Shown here in pieces: positions 10,709 to 22,307 of a stretch of 64,000 bases of DNA. Every line of letters starts with the position of its first letter. Position 1 is the stretch's first letter. The DNA is from Scedosporium boydii. Taxonomy: Eukaryota > Ascomycota > Sordariomycetes > Microascales > Microascaceae. Where the stretch lies: contig NJFT01000218.1 in NCBI GenBank assembly GCA_002221725.1, positions 1-64,000 of the forward strand, read 5' to 3'. The notes beneath the pieces were generated by a model, which was given only the letters and a program-made list of their open reading frames with translations, searched no databases and was not told where the DNA came from. The position numbers and the translations under genes are program-made.

Positions 10709-11563
10709 ATGGCGAAGGAAGCTGCCCCCAAGAGCGGCATCGCCGCTGGCATCAACAGCGGCCATGTACGTTTGTCACAGTCTCACCTCGTGGAGGATCT
10801 CTGCGCTCTCCTTTCTCCCTGAAAGGCCAACCAAGGAAAGCATATGCAGACGATGGACAGCTGACAGTTCGTCGATGGATGTTTATAGAAAACCACCCCC
10901 CGCGTTGCCAAGCCCCGTGTTTCCAGGACTAAGGGTCACTTGAGCAAGCGTACCGCCTTCGTCCGTGAGGTCGTCAAGGAAGTTGCTGGGTAAGTTAATT
11001 CTTTTTTTCTCGTTTCTGCTTGGGATGCATGGGACATTGGGCGGGAGTATTAGCGGCTGGAATTGGATCGAAAACTTCAGTCGGGCCTCCGAGCGCAGCC
11101 GATTCATGTCGAATTATTGCCTATGTGGCCCGTCTCGTTTCTGCTTGGGATGCATGGGACATTGGGCGGGAGTATTAGCGGCTGGAATTGGATCGAAAAC
11201 TTCAGTCGGGCCTCCGAGCGCAGCCGATTCATGTCGAATTATTGCCTATGTGGCCCGGACGTTGCTTTGGGCTCTTGGACGGCACCTACTCATCTCTGGC
11301 TAAGACTCACATGTGCTAACCTGTTTGTCTTTTCAGTCTCGCCCCCTACGAGCGCCGAGTTATCGAATTGCTCCGCAACAGCAGGGACAAGCGCGCCAGG
11401 AAGCTCGCGAAGAAGCGGGTAAGCATGCGCCCACGACACCAAATTTGGTTCCATCTTTACTAACGAATCCGCTTTTCCTCAGCTCGGAACTTTCGGTCGT
11501 GCCAAGAAGAAGGTCGACGAGCTGCAGCGCGTCATCGCCGAGTCCCGCCGCACCGGTCACTAA
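10709..11563 (+). CDS. 60S ribosomal protein eL36
   Basis: Component of the large cytosolic ribosomal subunit. Four exons (10709-10765, 10889-10989, 11337-11418, 11483-11563) total 321 nt and give 106 residues, the normal length. The start reads [10 protein letters not shown]. Exon 2 carries [20 protein letters not shown], exon 3 [20 protein letters not shown] and exon 4 [18 protein letters not shown], ending SRRTGH; these are diagnostic eL36 blocks. All introns are GT-AG with consistent phase. The second intron (10990-11336, 347 nt) is enlarged by a perfect 125-bp tandem duplication. A CTAAC branch-like site at 11316-11320 lies just before its acceptor. It converges with the UBX gene on the other strand, 488 bp away. 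Confidence 0.97.
11008..11257 (+). repeat. Perfect 125-bp tandem duplication inside an eL36 intron
   Basis: Unit 1 spans 11008-11132 and unit 2 spans 11133-11257. Base-by-base reading shows the two units identical over all 125 positions. Both lie wholly within the second eL36 intron and leave its donor, branch-like site and acceptor intact. Perfect identity in non-coding sequence suggests a very recent event, or an assembly artefact. Confidence 0.95.
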
Positions 11564-12051
11564 ATATACCCCTATCGGAAAAGGTTTGGGAGTTTGCCGG
11601 TGTATGAACTGTGGAAGGGCGGAGGAGCATGAAAATTTTATACATGGTTAAAAGGCGCGGGTATCTTGGTCCTTGGCATCGGTTTCCGGACAGAGCTGCA
11701 TACGAATTTTGACGAATGTCGCTCATGAAAACAAAAAAAGCAAAAGCACCATGGAATAAACCTCTTTAACAGTTACGGCGTTTCGTTTTCTTCATCTTCA
11801 CACGACCTTTGTTTGCATACCCGGTGAACGTGAGCTGAACAACTGCGAGTTTTAAGCCAAAGACTGGGTGTGTATGTGACTCGGGTTAAAAAAAGACCTG
11901 TCTACTCCTATGCTCCCATCCTGCTTCCATACATCGAATAGTTTCCGTAAACTCCATTTGCATGATCGTTAATTTTGCGTAAGGAATGAAAAACAAATCG
12001 ACCACCCTAATTAGACGTTCGGGGGACAAGAGGCAACGGCGTATCCGCCCT
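11564..12051. other. Convergent 3' flanks of eL36 and the UBX gene
   Basis: 488 bp between two stop codons on opposite strands. It holds both 3' untranslated regions; no gene or repeat is seen. Confidence 0.6.
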
Positions 12052-13640
12052 TCACTTCTTGCCAGGGAGCTTGAAGAACTTTCCGATCTTCTTCATAGCC
12101 TCATCACCGTGCTTGCTCACGTCAGAGACAATCTTGGAACTATTCTGTTGCCAGGCGGGCGGCTTCTTCTGCTCCTCCTCATCCTCAACAGTTGGGAGAT
12201 CCGGAACGACAATCTGCTCAGCAGCCTGGGCAGCGCTAGCCTTCAAGAAAGGGCGTCTGCGGACGGCGTCGGCGACGCTGTCTTCCCAAATGAAATTGAG
12301 AACAACGTTACTGGTCAACTTGTAAGCCTTCATCAGTTCATTTCCGGGGCTGTCATCGTCACGAATGGTCTCTCGCGTTCCAGGAATAGCGAGCCTAAAA
12401 GGCAGAGACTTATCGGCCATGACGGTGCGAACGGCCTTGTAAAGCTTGGCGCCCGTTTCCTCCTTTGTAATGACCCAGCTGGCAGAAGTGTTGTCCGGGA
12501 AGCGGACTTTGGCCTCGATGGACTGGATGGCAGCAAGCTTAGCCTCGGCGGCCGCCGCTTGCTCTTCCAATTCCTTGTTGGACAGAAGACGCTTGTTCTT
12601 GCCGCTCTCCTTGAGTCGGGCCTGGTGCATCTGGGCATGCACGATGGAAGGGGTGAAGTCGGCCTCGTTGTGGTGTGTCAGGGCAGCCGCAGGCGTCGAG
12701 GAGGATGGGGCAGCGAAAATGTGTACGGGTTGTAACGGATCGCTGGGGGCAGCGGGGTGTTCGATCACAGGCGCCACTCGGAGAGGAGGGACGGCATCTG
12801 CAGCACCCTTCTCCTGGGTAACCGAGGAGTCCTTCTCAGAACTCTCGACCGAAGCTGGGGTGGCAGTGGGAGTAGGCGACGCCTCTTCGGAAGTTGACTT
12901 GGAGGCTGCAGAAGTCTCTGGCTTCGCTAGCTCGAGAGCCTTGAAGTACTGTGCGATCTGGTTTTGGGCATCGAAAAATGTCATGTCCGTGATCTTATAC
13001 GACAAGCGTATCAAAACACTTCCAGAATTGTATCCGATCTGAGACAGCGTCTTTTGGAAATCCTGGAAACTACCCAGCTCCCTACCCATAATATTGAGAG
13101 TAGGCTGCTCGTACAGTAGCTGTCCACTGCCGCTCGGTTGGCCGGCGTTCGTGGCCGCCACACCTCGCGCAGTGATATTGAGCCTCGCATTGATGGCTTC
13201 AGGCAGGTCTTCGATCTGTCGAAGGATCTGCCAGACCGTGAAGTTGCTGGGGAACTTGCCGCCGAGGCGTCCATTGGGGAAAGCATTGCCTTCAGGCGCA
13301 GGTATGGCGACCGCGACGGTGACTAGGGCAGGAGACTTGGATTGGATGACGAGGTCGAGCTTCGCGCCGCCCGGCAGGCCGGCAAGACGAAAGGGTACGG
13401 AAAGGTCGACGGTCTTTTGCTTGTGTCTGGCCCAGAGGGGAAGAGTCGTTAGAGACCGGAACCTGATATCTTCATGGATTCTTTATGTGCTGATGTCTTG
13501 ACTCACTTGAGGATGTAGTTACCCGACAGGTTCAAAGCTTGGCAGGCCTGAGTTAGTACATCGGACATGTAGGTCCCTGGCGAAACCTTGACTTTCGTCG
13601 ACCTTGCAGAGGACGATGTGACCACCACATGGGACGACAT
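12052..13640 (-). CDS. TUG/ASPSCR1-type UBX-domain protein (Cdc48 cofactor)
   Basis: Two exons (13507-13640 and 12052-13426) with an 80-nt intron (donor GTGAGT, acceptor CCAG) give 502 residues. The N-terminus (about 1-80) matches the ubiquitin-like domain that opens TUG/ASPSCR1 and yeast Ubx4 proteins, including HKQKTVDLSVPFRLAGLPGG. A second conserved block lies around 150-205. A low-complexity Ser/Thr/Ala/Pro linker follows. The UBX domain occupies about 350-426, starting AKVRFPDNT and ending NVVLNFIWED. UBX proteins bind the AAA ATPase Cdc48/p97 and direct it to substrates or membranes. The tail is short, basic and ends LPGKK. A divergent 838-bp promoter region separates it from the proteasome beta-3 gene. 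The family is confident; the exact orthologue (Ubx4) is inferred. Confidence 0.88.
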
Positions 13641-14478
13641 CTTGGGTAGGGCCAGTGAGGCTGGGTAGACTGTGATTGTGTCTGTGATCGGGGGACAGTC
13701 ACAGGGCAGAGGGCGAAGTCTGTGGCTATATATCAGGGATTGCTTTGAGGTTAGGAATGGAGGGGAAGGATGGTGACTCTTGTCAAAGGGTGTGTGTGTG
13801 ATGGACAATAGATTCTAAGGAGGAAGCAGCAGTGGGAGGATAGCGTTTCACCACATACAAGATAGATGGGGGAAGTTAGATGAGGAGAATCTTAAAGAAC
13901 ATCAGGGAGCATGAAGAAAATATTGTGTTTGCCCAACTCTTCTCCCTCCAAGATATGTTTTGTCAGTGTCTCCTGCTCTGTGATGATGGAGGCTTATGAA
14001 CCAACAAATGGCGGGGCAAGAGGCGAAAGGAGTCAGGTACTAGAGACCTTTAAATCTATACTGATCTATAATAGAAATAGGTACTAGATACCTTATCATC
14101 GCTCAAAGCTCTCCGAAGTTGCCTTGACATTGTGTGGGGTCTATGAAGGCATTGAAACCAAGCTCGGACCAATCAAATAGTGTATTTCCCATGCCATGTT
14201 TTTCCGTTCCGAGCTGGCCACGCCAGACCGTGTTTGCCTTGCATTGCACACCTCAGCGCTCCAGCCTGGCGTCTGGCGCTGCGTAGCTTAGCAACTGAAC
14301 TCGCCCAGCTTGATGTGGTAACCTTGCCCATCTCTCGAATCCAACCTCCGAATCTAAGCATCAACGACGAAGCTCCTCCATATCTGCCCGCGCCCACAGC
14401 TTCTCGATACCCTACCTCGGCGATCTGTCTTTAAATTGGAACGACACAGTCGATTAATTGATCTCAACTGAAGCTAAG
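13641..14478. other. Divergent promoter region, UBX gene and proteasome beta-3
   Basis: 838 bp between two start codons pointing away from each other, so it should contain both promoters. I see no further gene. Pairing a proteasome subunit with a Cdc48 cofactor across one promoter region is functionally suggestive but may be chance. Confidence 0.5.
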
Positions 14479-15386
14479 ATGGTACAGTTCCTTCCACCTT
14501 TCCTGATTCCCAACTTGCGAAGGCGGACATCCTAAGCTAACCTCAATCCATAGTCTTCCCCCTTCTCCATAAGTACGTTTTCGCATCACGAACCGAATCC
14601 CCTTCCTCACTAGCACTCCATTTCTAACAGCTATCTGTTTCTCTTACACACAGACGGTGGTGCCTGCGTGGCAATGGTCGGCAAGGACTGCGTAGCCATC
14701 GCCTGCGATCTCCGCCTCGGCCTCCAAGCCCTCACCGTATCCAACAACTTCCCCAAGATCTTCCAATACGGCGACGTATTCCTCGGCCTCACCGGCCTGG
14801 CGACCGACGTCTCCACCGTCTCCGACCTCTTCCGCTATAAAGTCAACCTCTACCGCCTTCGCGAGGAGCGCAACATCGCCCCTTCCACCTTCGCCAACCT
14901 CGTCAGCAGCAGCCTCTACGAGCGCCGCTTCGGCCCCTGGTTCGTTAGCCCCGTCGTCGCGGGCCTCGATCCCAAGACGGGGAAGCCGTTTATTTGTGGG
15001 TTTGACAGCATAGGCTGTATCGACTTTGCGAAGGACTTTATTGTTTCGGGAACGGCGACTGAGCAGTTGTTTGGAATGTGCGAGAACCTCTGGGAGCCGG
15101 ACTTGGTACGTTTTTCTCCCCCTTCATATTTCATATTACTCTCACTCGCATCAGAACCTATTCTTTTTTCCACTTTGGAGATAGAAACGGATTGAAGAAA
15201 TTAGGGGAATTCCTCAATGCTAATACGCCGTAATCTGAATAGGGCCCGAATGAATTGTTCGAAACCATCTCGCAAGCTCTGCTGAACGCTGTCGACCGTG
15301 ACGCGCTTTCTGGCTGGGGTGCACATGTCTACATCATCGAGAAGGACAAGGTGACGAAGAGGTTACTCAAGGGCAGGCAGGATTAG
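14479..15386 (+). CDS. PUP3: 20S proteasome subunit beta-3
   Basis: Structural, non-proteolytic beta subunit of the 20S core particle. Four coding exons (14479-14481, 14554-14572, 14654-15105, 15243-15386) total 618 nt and give 205 residues, the same length as typical beta-3 subunits. The protein begins [20 protein letters not shown] and continues with the beta-type core, including [24 protein letters not shown] and [10 protein letters not shown]. It ends with [17 protein letters not shown]. As expected for beta-3, there is no processed catalytic Thr. The first coding exon is the ATG alone, and the second has only 19 nt. All four segments keep frame with GT-AG borders (donors GTACAG, GTACGT, GTACGT). 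It converges with the SERCA gene, with 490 bp between stop codons. Confidence 0.95.
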
Positions 15387-15876
15387 GGTCCTTTTGGATG
15401 GGGGAAGCGGGTTATATCGGGTATAGGTTTTGGACCGTTAATAGGTTAAGGGCGTATACCATGTATCAATAGACATCAATTTTGTCACGCTATCGCACTC
15501 GGTCTCTGTACCTCTCAGGTATCTCCTCCCCGGGTCACCATCGAGAGTCGTGTTGGCTGAGAGGGTCACTGATCTGAAGGCAACCCTCATCTAGGGCAGA
15601 GGTAGGCTTGACTGATGGCGAAAGCTAAAGTACAAACATGTGTTGATTGCTCTTTTCTTGCAAAATACCGCCGCCTATGCTTCTAGAACACCGTTACAGA
15701 GTCTGAGAAAACTATGATACATCTACAGTATATGATGCAAATAAGTGCCTCGCACGCTTCGGCTTGCGCCTGATTGCATCTGTGGGCATTCCTTACTTAC
15801 AGCCATCAAATGACCTTCGCGTTTTTCGAATGACGGCACTTCTCTATTGTTTCCTTCCAATCCCCGCTCCTTCTCT
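15387..15876. other. Convergent 3' flanks of proteasome beta-3 and SERCA
   Basis: 490 bp between two stop codons on opposite strands. It holds the two 3' untranslated regions; nothing else is seen. Confidence 0.6.
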
Positions 15877-18800
15877 TCACTTGCTCTTCTTCTCCAAGAT
15901 CGAGTCTTCCGTTGTCTTTTGAAGAAAGAATTGCCTCTCAATAAACTTGAGGATCTCATCAATCAGGCTAAGCGCATAGAGTCAGCAAAAATTTCACGCG
16001 TGCATGAATTCGGAGGCGTTTGAACTTACATAACAGGAGCACTGATAACCACGACAGCCTTCCACTCATTCCAATCAAGAGGGAGAATGGAGAAAAGGGT
16101 TTGAAGGCCTGGGGTGTAGAGAAGAGCGAAATGCAGGGCCATGGACAGGGCGATGGCATAGACGAGCATCATGTTCTCCCAGAGAGGCAGAGTAAGAAGC
16201 GACTCGCTCGAGGACAGAGCGTTCATGGCGTTGAACATCTCGATGACAACGAGGATAGAGAGCGAGACCGTCGAGGCAGATTTGGCCATGTCATTGGTGA
16301 ACATGCCACACCCAATCTCGGGGAAATCGGTAGAGCAGCGGTGGAATCGGCTGAGGTGGGAGAAGGAGATTTGAGGACCGTCGACATTGTACATGAACCA
16401 CCAAGCATAACCCGCGACGGTCGCGAGGCCGACGTAGGTGCCAATAACCAAGTACCGGAAGAAGAGCCATCCCCCAATCAAAGCCTCGTCACGTCGGCGA
16501 GGCCGGCGGCGCATGACGTCGTGGTCCGGAGGGTTGAACGACAAAGCGGTGGCGGGGAGGCCATCGGTGACCAGATTGACCCAGAGGAGCTGGACAGGAA
16601 TCAAAGCCTCGGGCATGCCCAAAGCAGCGGTGAGAAAAATAGAGACAACCTCACCAATGTTAGAGGAGATGAGGTAGCGGATGAACTGTTGGGTGTTGTT
16701 GTAGATAGATCGGCCTTCCTCAATGGCAACCTCGATAGTAGCGAAGTTGTCATCGGCAAGTACCATGTCGGCCGCCAGCTTCGAGACGTCAGTGCCAGAG
16801 CCCATGGCAATACCAATATCCGCCTTCTTCAAGGCGGGGGCATCGTTCACACCGTCACCAGTCATGGCTACAACCTCGCCAAGAGACTGAAGGAGATCAA
16901 CCAGCTTAGACTTGTGACCAGGTTCAACACGGGAGAAGAGAGAGGCTGTCTTAGCCGCATCAAGCTGCTCGGCCGGGCTCATATTATCGAATTCTTTACC
17001 GGTATAACTCTTTCCACGCAGATCCTCGAGGTCACCGAAGACGCCAATCTTTCGACAGATGCTCTCAGCAGTGTTGCGATTGTCGCCGGTGATAACAATG
17101 ACGCGGATGCCGGCCTCCTTACACTTCGAAATAGAGCCGGAAACTTCAGGCCGAGGGGGGTCCAACATGCCAACAAGACCGACGAAGGTAAGGTCCTGTT
17201 CGATCTGAGCGTAGTGAGCGGTTGAAGTAGCCGATTCCAAGAGAGGGTGAGAACCGATATCGTCGACGCTTGCCAAGGCAATGACACGGAGACCCCGGTT
17301 ACCATATTCGACAACTTCCGTCAAGAGAATATCGGCGAGTTTCTTATTGAGAGCAACCTTCTTTCCCTGCGATCCGATTAAGGCATGCGTGCACCTCTCA
17401 ATGATAGTCTCAGGAGCTCCCTTAACAAGAAGCTTCTTCTGGGCGTGATCATTAACCAAGACGGACATGCTCTTCCGGTCCCTCGAGAATTCATACGTGG
17501 CGAGACGAGGGTACTGCTTCTCGTACCAAGCGCTAGCATAATGAACACAGTCCTCAGGGGGGCAGTCGGCGGGGGCGCAAGGACCAAGCTTCTCGGCGAG
17601 AACCCTCAACGCACCCTCAGTAGGTTCGCCGATAAGGTTAAAGCTGCCAGTACGGGCGTCATAGGCAAGATGAGAGTCGTTGCAGAGCGCAGCGACCTCG
17701 GCAATCTGTCGAACCGTGGCCGAAGTCTGGGTGATGTCTTGGACGGCTTGTCCGTCAAACTTGACGACACCCCGCGGAGCGAAAGTCGAACCCTCAACAT
17801 CGAGTTCCTGAAGATTTGCGCCGGACTCATCAATATAGACAACCTTGTTAACGCTCATTTGGTTGGTGGTAAGAGTGCCAGTCTTGTCAGAGCAGATGAC
17901 ACTGCAGCTTCCCAAAGTCTCCACAGAAGGAAGGCTGCGGACGACCGCATTCTTGGCTGCCATCTTCCGAGTACCAAGGGCAAGGCATGTCGTAATAACA
18001 ACGGCAAGACCTTCGGGGATCGCGGCGACACCGAGCGAAACTGCGATCTTGAGATAGTAGATGGCGCCCTTGGTCCAGTTTCCATGAGTGGGGTCGCTGA
18101 AGTGGGGAATGTTGATGAGCCAGACAAGAATACAGATCACAGTAATCACCTTGGCGAGACTGTCACCGAAATCGTTCAACTTCTGCTTCAAGGGGGTAGG
18201 TTCCGAGATTTGCGCGGTGATGCTCTCTTGGATACCGCCGATGGAGGTAGAAGAACCGGTGAGAACAACTACCGCTTTGGCTCGGCCAGTGACCACGGTT
18301 GTTCCTGAGAACAGCATGTTGATTTGGTCCTGAAGAACAGCTTTCTCATCGCCAACCACAGCGGCATCATCCTTGCCAACACTCTCGCTCTCGCCAGTGA
18401 GGATTGCCTGGTCAACCGCAAAGCTGTTGCTCTCGATTGTCACAAGACGACAGTCGGCAGGGATGCGGTCACCAACAGAAACGGAAATGATATCGCCAGG
18501 GACAAGCTCCTCGGCCTTGACACGAGAGATGTGGCCGCCATTCCTCACAACATTGGCTTCGTTTGCAGAATATTCCTGGAGGGCGGCGATGGCCTTTTCG
18601 GCGCTGCTTTCTTGGGAAACTCCGACGACGGCATTGAGAATCAAGATGGTCAGAATCTAAGACACGAGGGGAATGTTAGAGCAAAATTCATTGAATGCGA
18701 TATCGGCTGGAGAATGCGCAAATGCTTAGGCGACAACGTACCACGACGGGATCAACGAATGCGCTCCAGCCTTCTTCTTCCTCAAATAGAGCGAGACCAA

Positions 18801-19091
18801 AAGAGACTGCGGCGGAGCCGAGAAGGATCAGAACAAGCTGGTCCTTGAACTGCTCAAGAATAAGCTCCCACAGCGGCGTGGGAGGCTCTTCCGGGATGGC
18901 TACACCAACATTAGCAATAATTTTCAAGACTTGCCGGTCCTAAACTTCGCGAGGGGCAGGGAAGAAGACGTACAGTTCCTTCCATGCTTCGCACGTAGCG
19001 TGATAACTTGTTCATCGGTCAGTCCGTTTGTGGCGTCGGAGTTGAAGGCCTCAATGACATGTTTGGTGGGTTGCGCGTATGCGGCCTCCAT
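15877..19091 (-). CDS. SERCA-type (P2A) calcium-transporting ATPase
   Basis: Pumps Ca2+ from cytosol into the ER or a related store at the cost of ATP. Exons 18974-19091, 18742-18899, 16030-18656 and 15877-15967 join to 2994 nt, or 997 residues, a normal SERCA length. Introns are 74, 85 and 62 nt, all GT-AG. The N-terminus is [12 protein letters not shown]. Motifs in order are LTGES (actuator domain, near 178-182), PEGL (M4, near 306-309), the phosphorylation site [13 protein letters not shown] with Asp349, KGAPE, and [21 protein letters not shown] (hinge and P domain). The C-terminal membrane segments follow, including [22 protein letters not shown]. The last exon adds a helix ([13 protein letters not shown]) and a lysine-rich end. 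The sequence resembles the SERCA pumps of filamentous fungi (Neurospora NCA-1 type) rather than the Golgi Pmr1 type. A 401-codon open frame on the opposite strand is a shadow. Confidence 0.96.
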
Positions 19092-22000
19092 GGTTCAAGG
19101 GAAGAGTACCGCGCCAGGAGATGCGCCCTGGTCAATTCGACGATAAACTCGAGCTGAACCGAATCGCAATCAACCCCGGCGGTTACGCCTTGTTGTAAAT
19201 GGGATAAATATAAGGCTCCACGCTTTTTCTAAACCCTCGAGTAAGACTCCAGGATCAAGGCTGAGTGTGGAGGTCGACAAGACAGGTGGGAAATTGGGGC
19301 GCGGTCAAGGGTAGCGATGTACCTCTGCGGAATGAACGGCGACGGCTGAAACCTGGGCGGTGTTGATAGAGGACGAGAGATGTCGAAGTTCAGAAAGATC
19401 AAATACTAAAAAAGAGAGAAATTTGGAAGAGAAAAGAAAGAAATAGGGACAAGTAAAAGGGGTCCCTGACAACTTCTCCTTTTCCAATCCTACGCTTATG
19501 AGAGAAACTAGATTGATGCCGACGATGTGGTTCTGGTGGCGTTTGGACCCTTTGAAGAAGTCTCGAGAAAAAGTGTACGTGTCGTTTAACTACAAGCCAA
19601 TGGATGACTTCCAAAACCGGAAGGCCATTGAATATTCTGCCCCGCAAAATCCGATCGGCGACTCTCACCGCCTGCCTGTGCCTTGCCAAATGTCTCCGAG
19701 CAGGTCCTAGCGAGGCAACATTGGAGCAAGTCGCCCCGTGGGGGGCAAACAGAATGAACAGAATAGAATGATTACTAATCGGAATTGCTCCGAACTCAAA
19801 TCACATTCCAACTTGGAAGCCACGTTCCGCAGTCTCGAATGAAACGGAAGGTTCGGCCAGCCAGTGAGATTGCCGAAATAAGGCCAAGAGATCCCAGGAC
19901 GGCAGTTTTAACCCGCTGGCGCATTGATTGATCGGTCCGCTGCGAGATCTTGGGCATTTGGGATTTCAGCAGCAAAACTCTAGTGTGTCAGACCCAGACC
20001 AAATCTCAAGAGATTGCGAACGTTGAAACCATAGCACGGCCCGAGAATATCCATCAATTCATGGTGGTCACAAGCTCGATTTCGTGGTCATATTTTACCT
20101 CGAACACTACCTTCACCGGACTAACCCCATGTCTCATGTTGCCCGTGAGAGCTGGGCTAGTGCGCCACAACATTCCCATATGATTCCTCTGACGGAATGG
20201 GGAATATGTTTTAACCGCATGTTCCGAGCTTGGATGATGTTGAAGAATGTTGTTTCGTGCAACTCGACCCACCCCATGCTATGATACGCAACTCAGTTTT
20301 TCCTTTGTCCCTCTCTTCCATGTCCCTCTCCTCTCCTCTCCTCCTGTTTCCAGGGAATCGGGCTCCCCCGACCTCGGCCAATCGTATTCGCTGCCTAGTT
20401 CGGCCAGCGGAACGTCCAGCAATTCTTTGCCCAGGGGGATGGATTGAAGTTAATCCTTTCGAATTCCTCGTAACTGTTTTCAGCAACCAAGGACTCATCT
20501 GCACCAAACTCCCTTCCGCCTGTTCGGCGCGAGCTCAGATCTCAACCGGCAACATGCAGGAGAAATGGAAAACGGCGGATTTCTCGGATCAGTTCGGTGG
20601 TTATGAATTCGTCATCAGATGAGGAGATGTCGAGTCGGCCATGGCTTGGTGGGCGGCAGTATCGAGAAATCAGGCCCAGCTTGCTTGAGTCTGCGCGGAG
20701 GTCCGGACTTTAGCGGCGAACCAGGACCAGCCTTTGAGACATTGATTTTCTATGATCTGTGTTCCATGGATTGTTTTTGGGTTTTCCATGCCTGTTATCG
20801 AGGAAGCTAGCCCATGATTATTCCCTCGAAAGCTTGATCTAGTCTTAAGTTAGTCGCCGAAGCTGGCCCTATCCACACATTTCAACGTAGAAGGTAACCG
20901 GACCTGAGGTGTGATGGCCAAGGCAACTCCAAATCCAGACGATATCTAGTCCGATGTCTTCGGCCCCCTCCATGGCCAAACGTCGCGAACTCGGACAAGC
21001 GGTTCTTGTTCCGGCCATGAGGTCCGGCACTCGCTGTTTTTTTTCTGTCTTGATTCGACATAGCCGACATAGCAGACGTGGCAAACATTAGCACGAACAT
21101 TATTCGTGAGTGAGAATGGACGAGACCTGTTAGTACTTTGGTTTCCGTACCTGGCCGCTTGCGACGGCACCATATCTAGTGCCGAAATTGAGGCCATCTA
21201 GAAAACGTATAAACCAGCTCCCGACTACTACCTCGGTGGGTATCACCATGCCCTCATTCTAGCACATTTCCAATTTCTAGTTGCGCAGGCCGCAAGGTTG
21301 CTTCACGGTATTAATGCATTCCGATGACTACGACGAGAATCCATTGCCACGACGACCATGACTACGATGCCAACATTGACAACGACCATTACTGCTGTTT
21401 GAACTTCTGTCTTGTAACCACATCCCTTTCGTCGATAACCCCCACGGCCGACAGGATTGGCTGTCATATGTCCTTTGGCCTGAAGTCCTTCGCCCTGTGA
21501 GCCCAAGGTATCTACAGCTGAGCCCGATCACCAACATAAGGCACTCTGATCTGGTTGGAAGCCACGCTTTGTGGTACGAGGTACGACAGATCTGTGAAAC
21601 GAGATATCGCGTCCCCCTCCTTCGCCGAACAGAAAAGGATACGGGGCATTCGAACTCAGGGAGTTGCGCAGGCTCCGCCCCAGCCGCCGGCGCCGGCGCC
21701 GGCCTACTTGGAGGTGCATCGTCGCGAAGGCTCACGGCCTCTATAGAGAAGAGAGATGGGACAGTCGCGACTGCTGTGATGAGTTGTCCCAGGTTGCAGC
21801 TCACGCCTCAAAGTACCGCTCCCAACTGCGACTTCCCTCCTTATACCAAGTACTCCCCGACCCCACACAGGAAGTTGCGAACAAGAAACAGATCCAGGGA
21901 GCTCCTGAGGTTCTTTTAGAGAACTGCAGAAAACGGCGTCAAGCCTCAACAGTGGGAGCTCGGACTGCATCTTTCCTCGAGGATCCAAAAGAAATAATAA

Positions 22001-22307
22001 TCATTGATCGAACCCCGGGCCCCCGATTCATCAGCTTCCACTTCCTCACTTCTCTCGCACTTATCCTCTCACCCACCTTGGTTTATGCATCTGCCTATCC
22101 AGTTTACGTCTACCTTCATCAAACAGCGTGTAGCCCTGTTTTCAGCATTACACAGGCTCGTAGCGAGCTTCTGTGCACATTGCCCTCTATCAATTGATCA
22201 CTGCTTACCTTGTTGTTTGGCTCGAGATGGTAGTCTAAGTCTTATCTTACTCTTTGTCCAACCATACCCAGTCCTCTTGTGCATTGGCTGTCGTCTAAGA
22301 TTCCACA
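19092..22307. other. Intergenic: divergent promoter region of SERCA and RhoGEF
   Basis: 3.2 kb between start codons pointing away from each other. Open frames such as 21664-22197 (+) and 21328-21804 (-) overlap one another and have no motifs. Sequence just before 22308 is pyrimidine-rich and probably belongs to the RhoGEF leader. No RNA gene or repeat is recognised. Confidence 0.5.

Noticed and set aside
16020..17225. 401-codon plus-strand open frame
   Set aside because: It lies antisense to the SERCA catalytic exon, whose motifs are unmistakable; high GC at third positions keeps the complement open.
21664..22197. 177-codon plus-strand frame before the RhoGEF gene
   Set aside because: No motif, conflicts with frames on the other strand, and lies in the likely RhoGEF leader.
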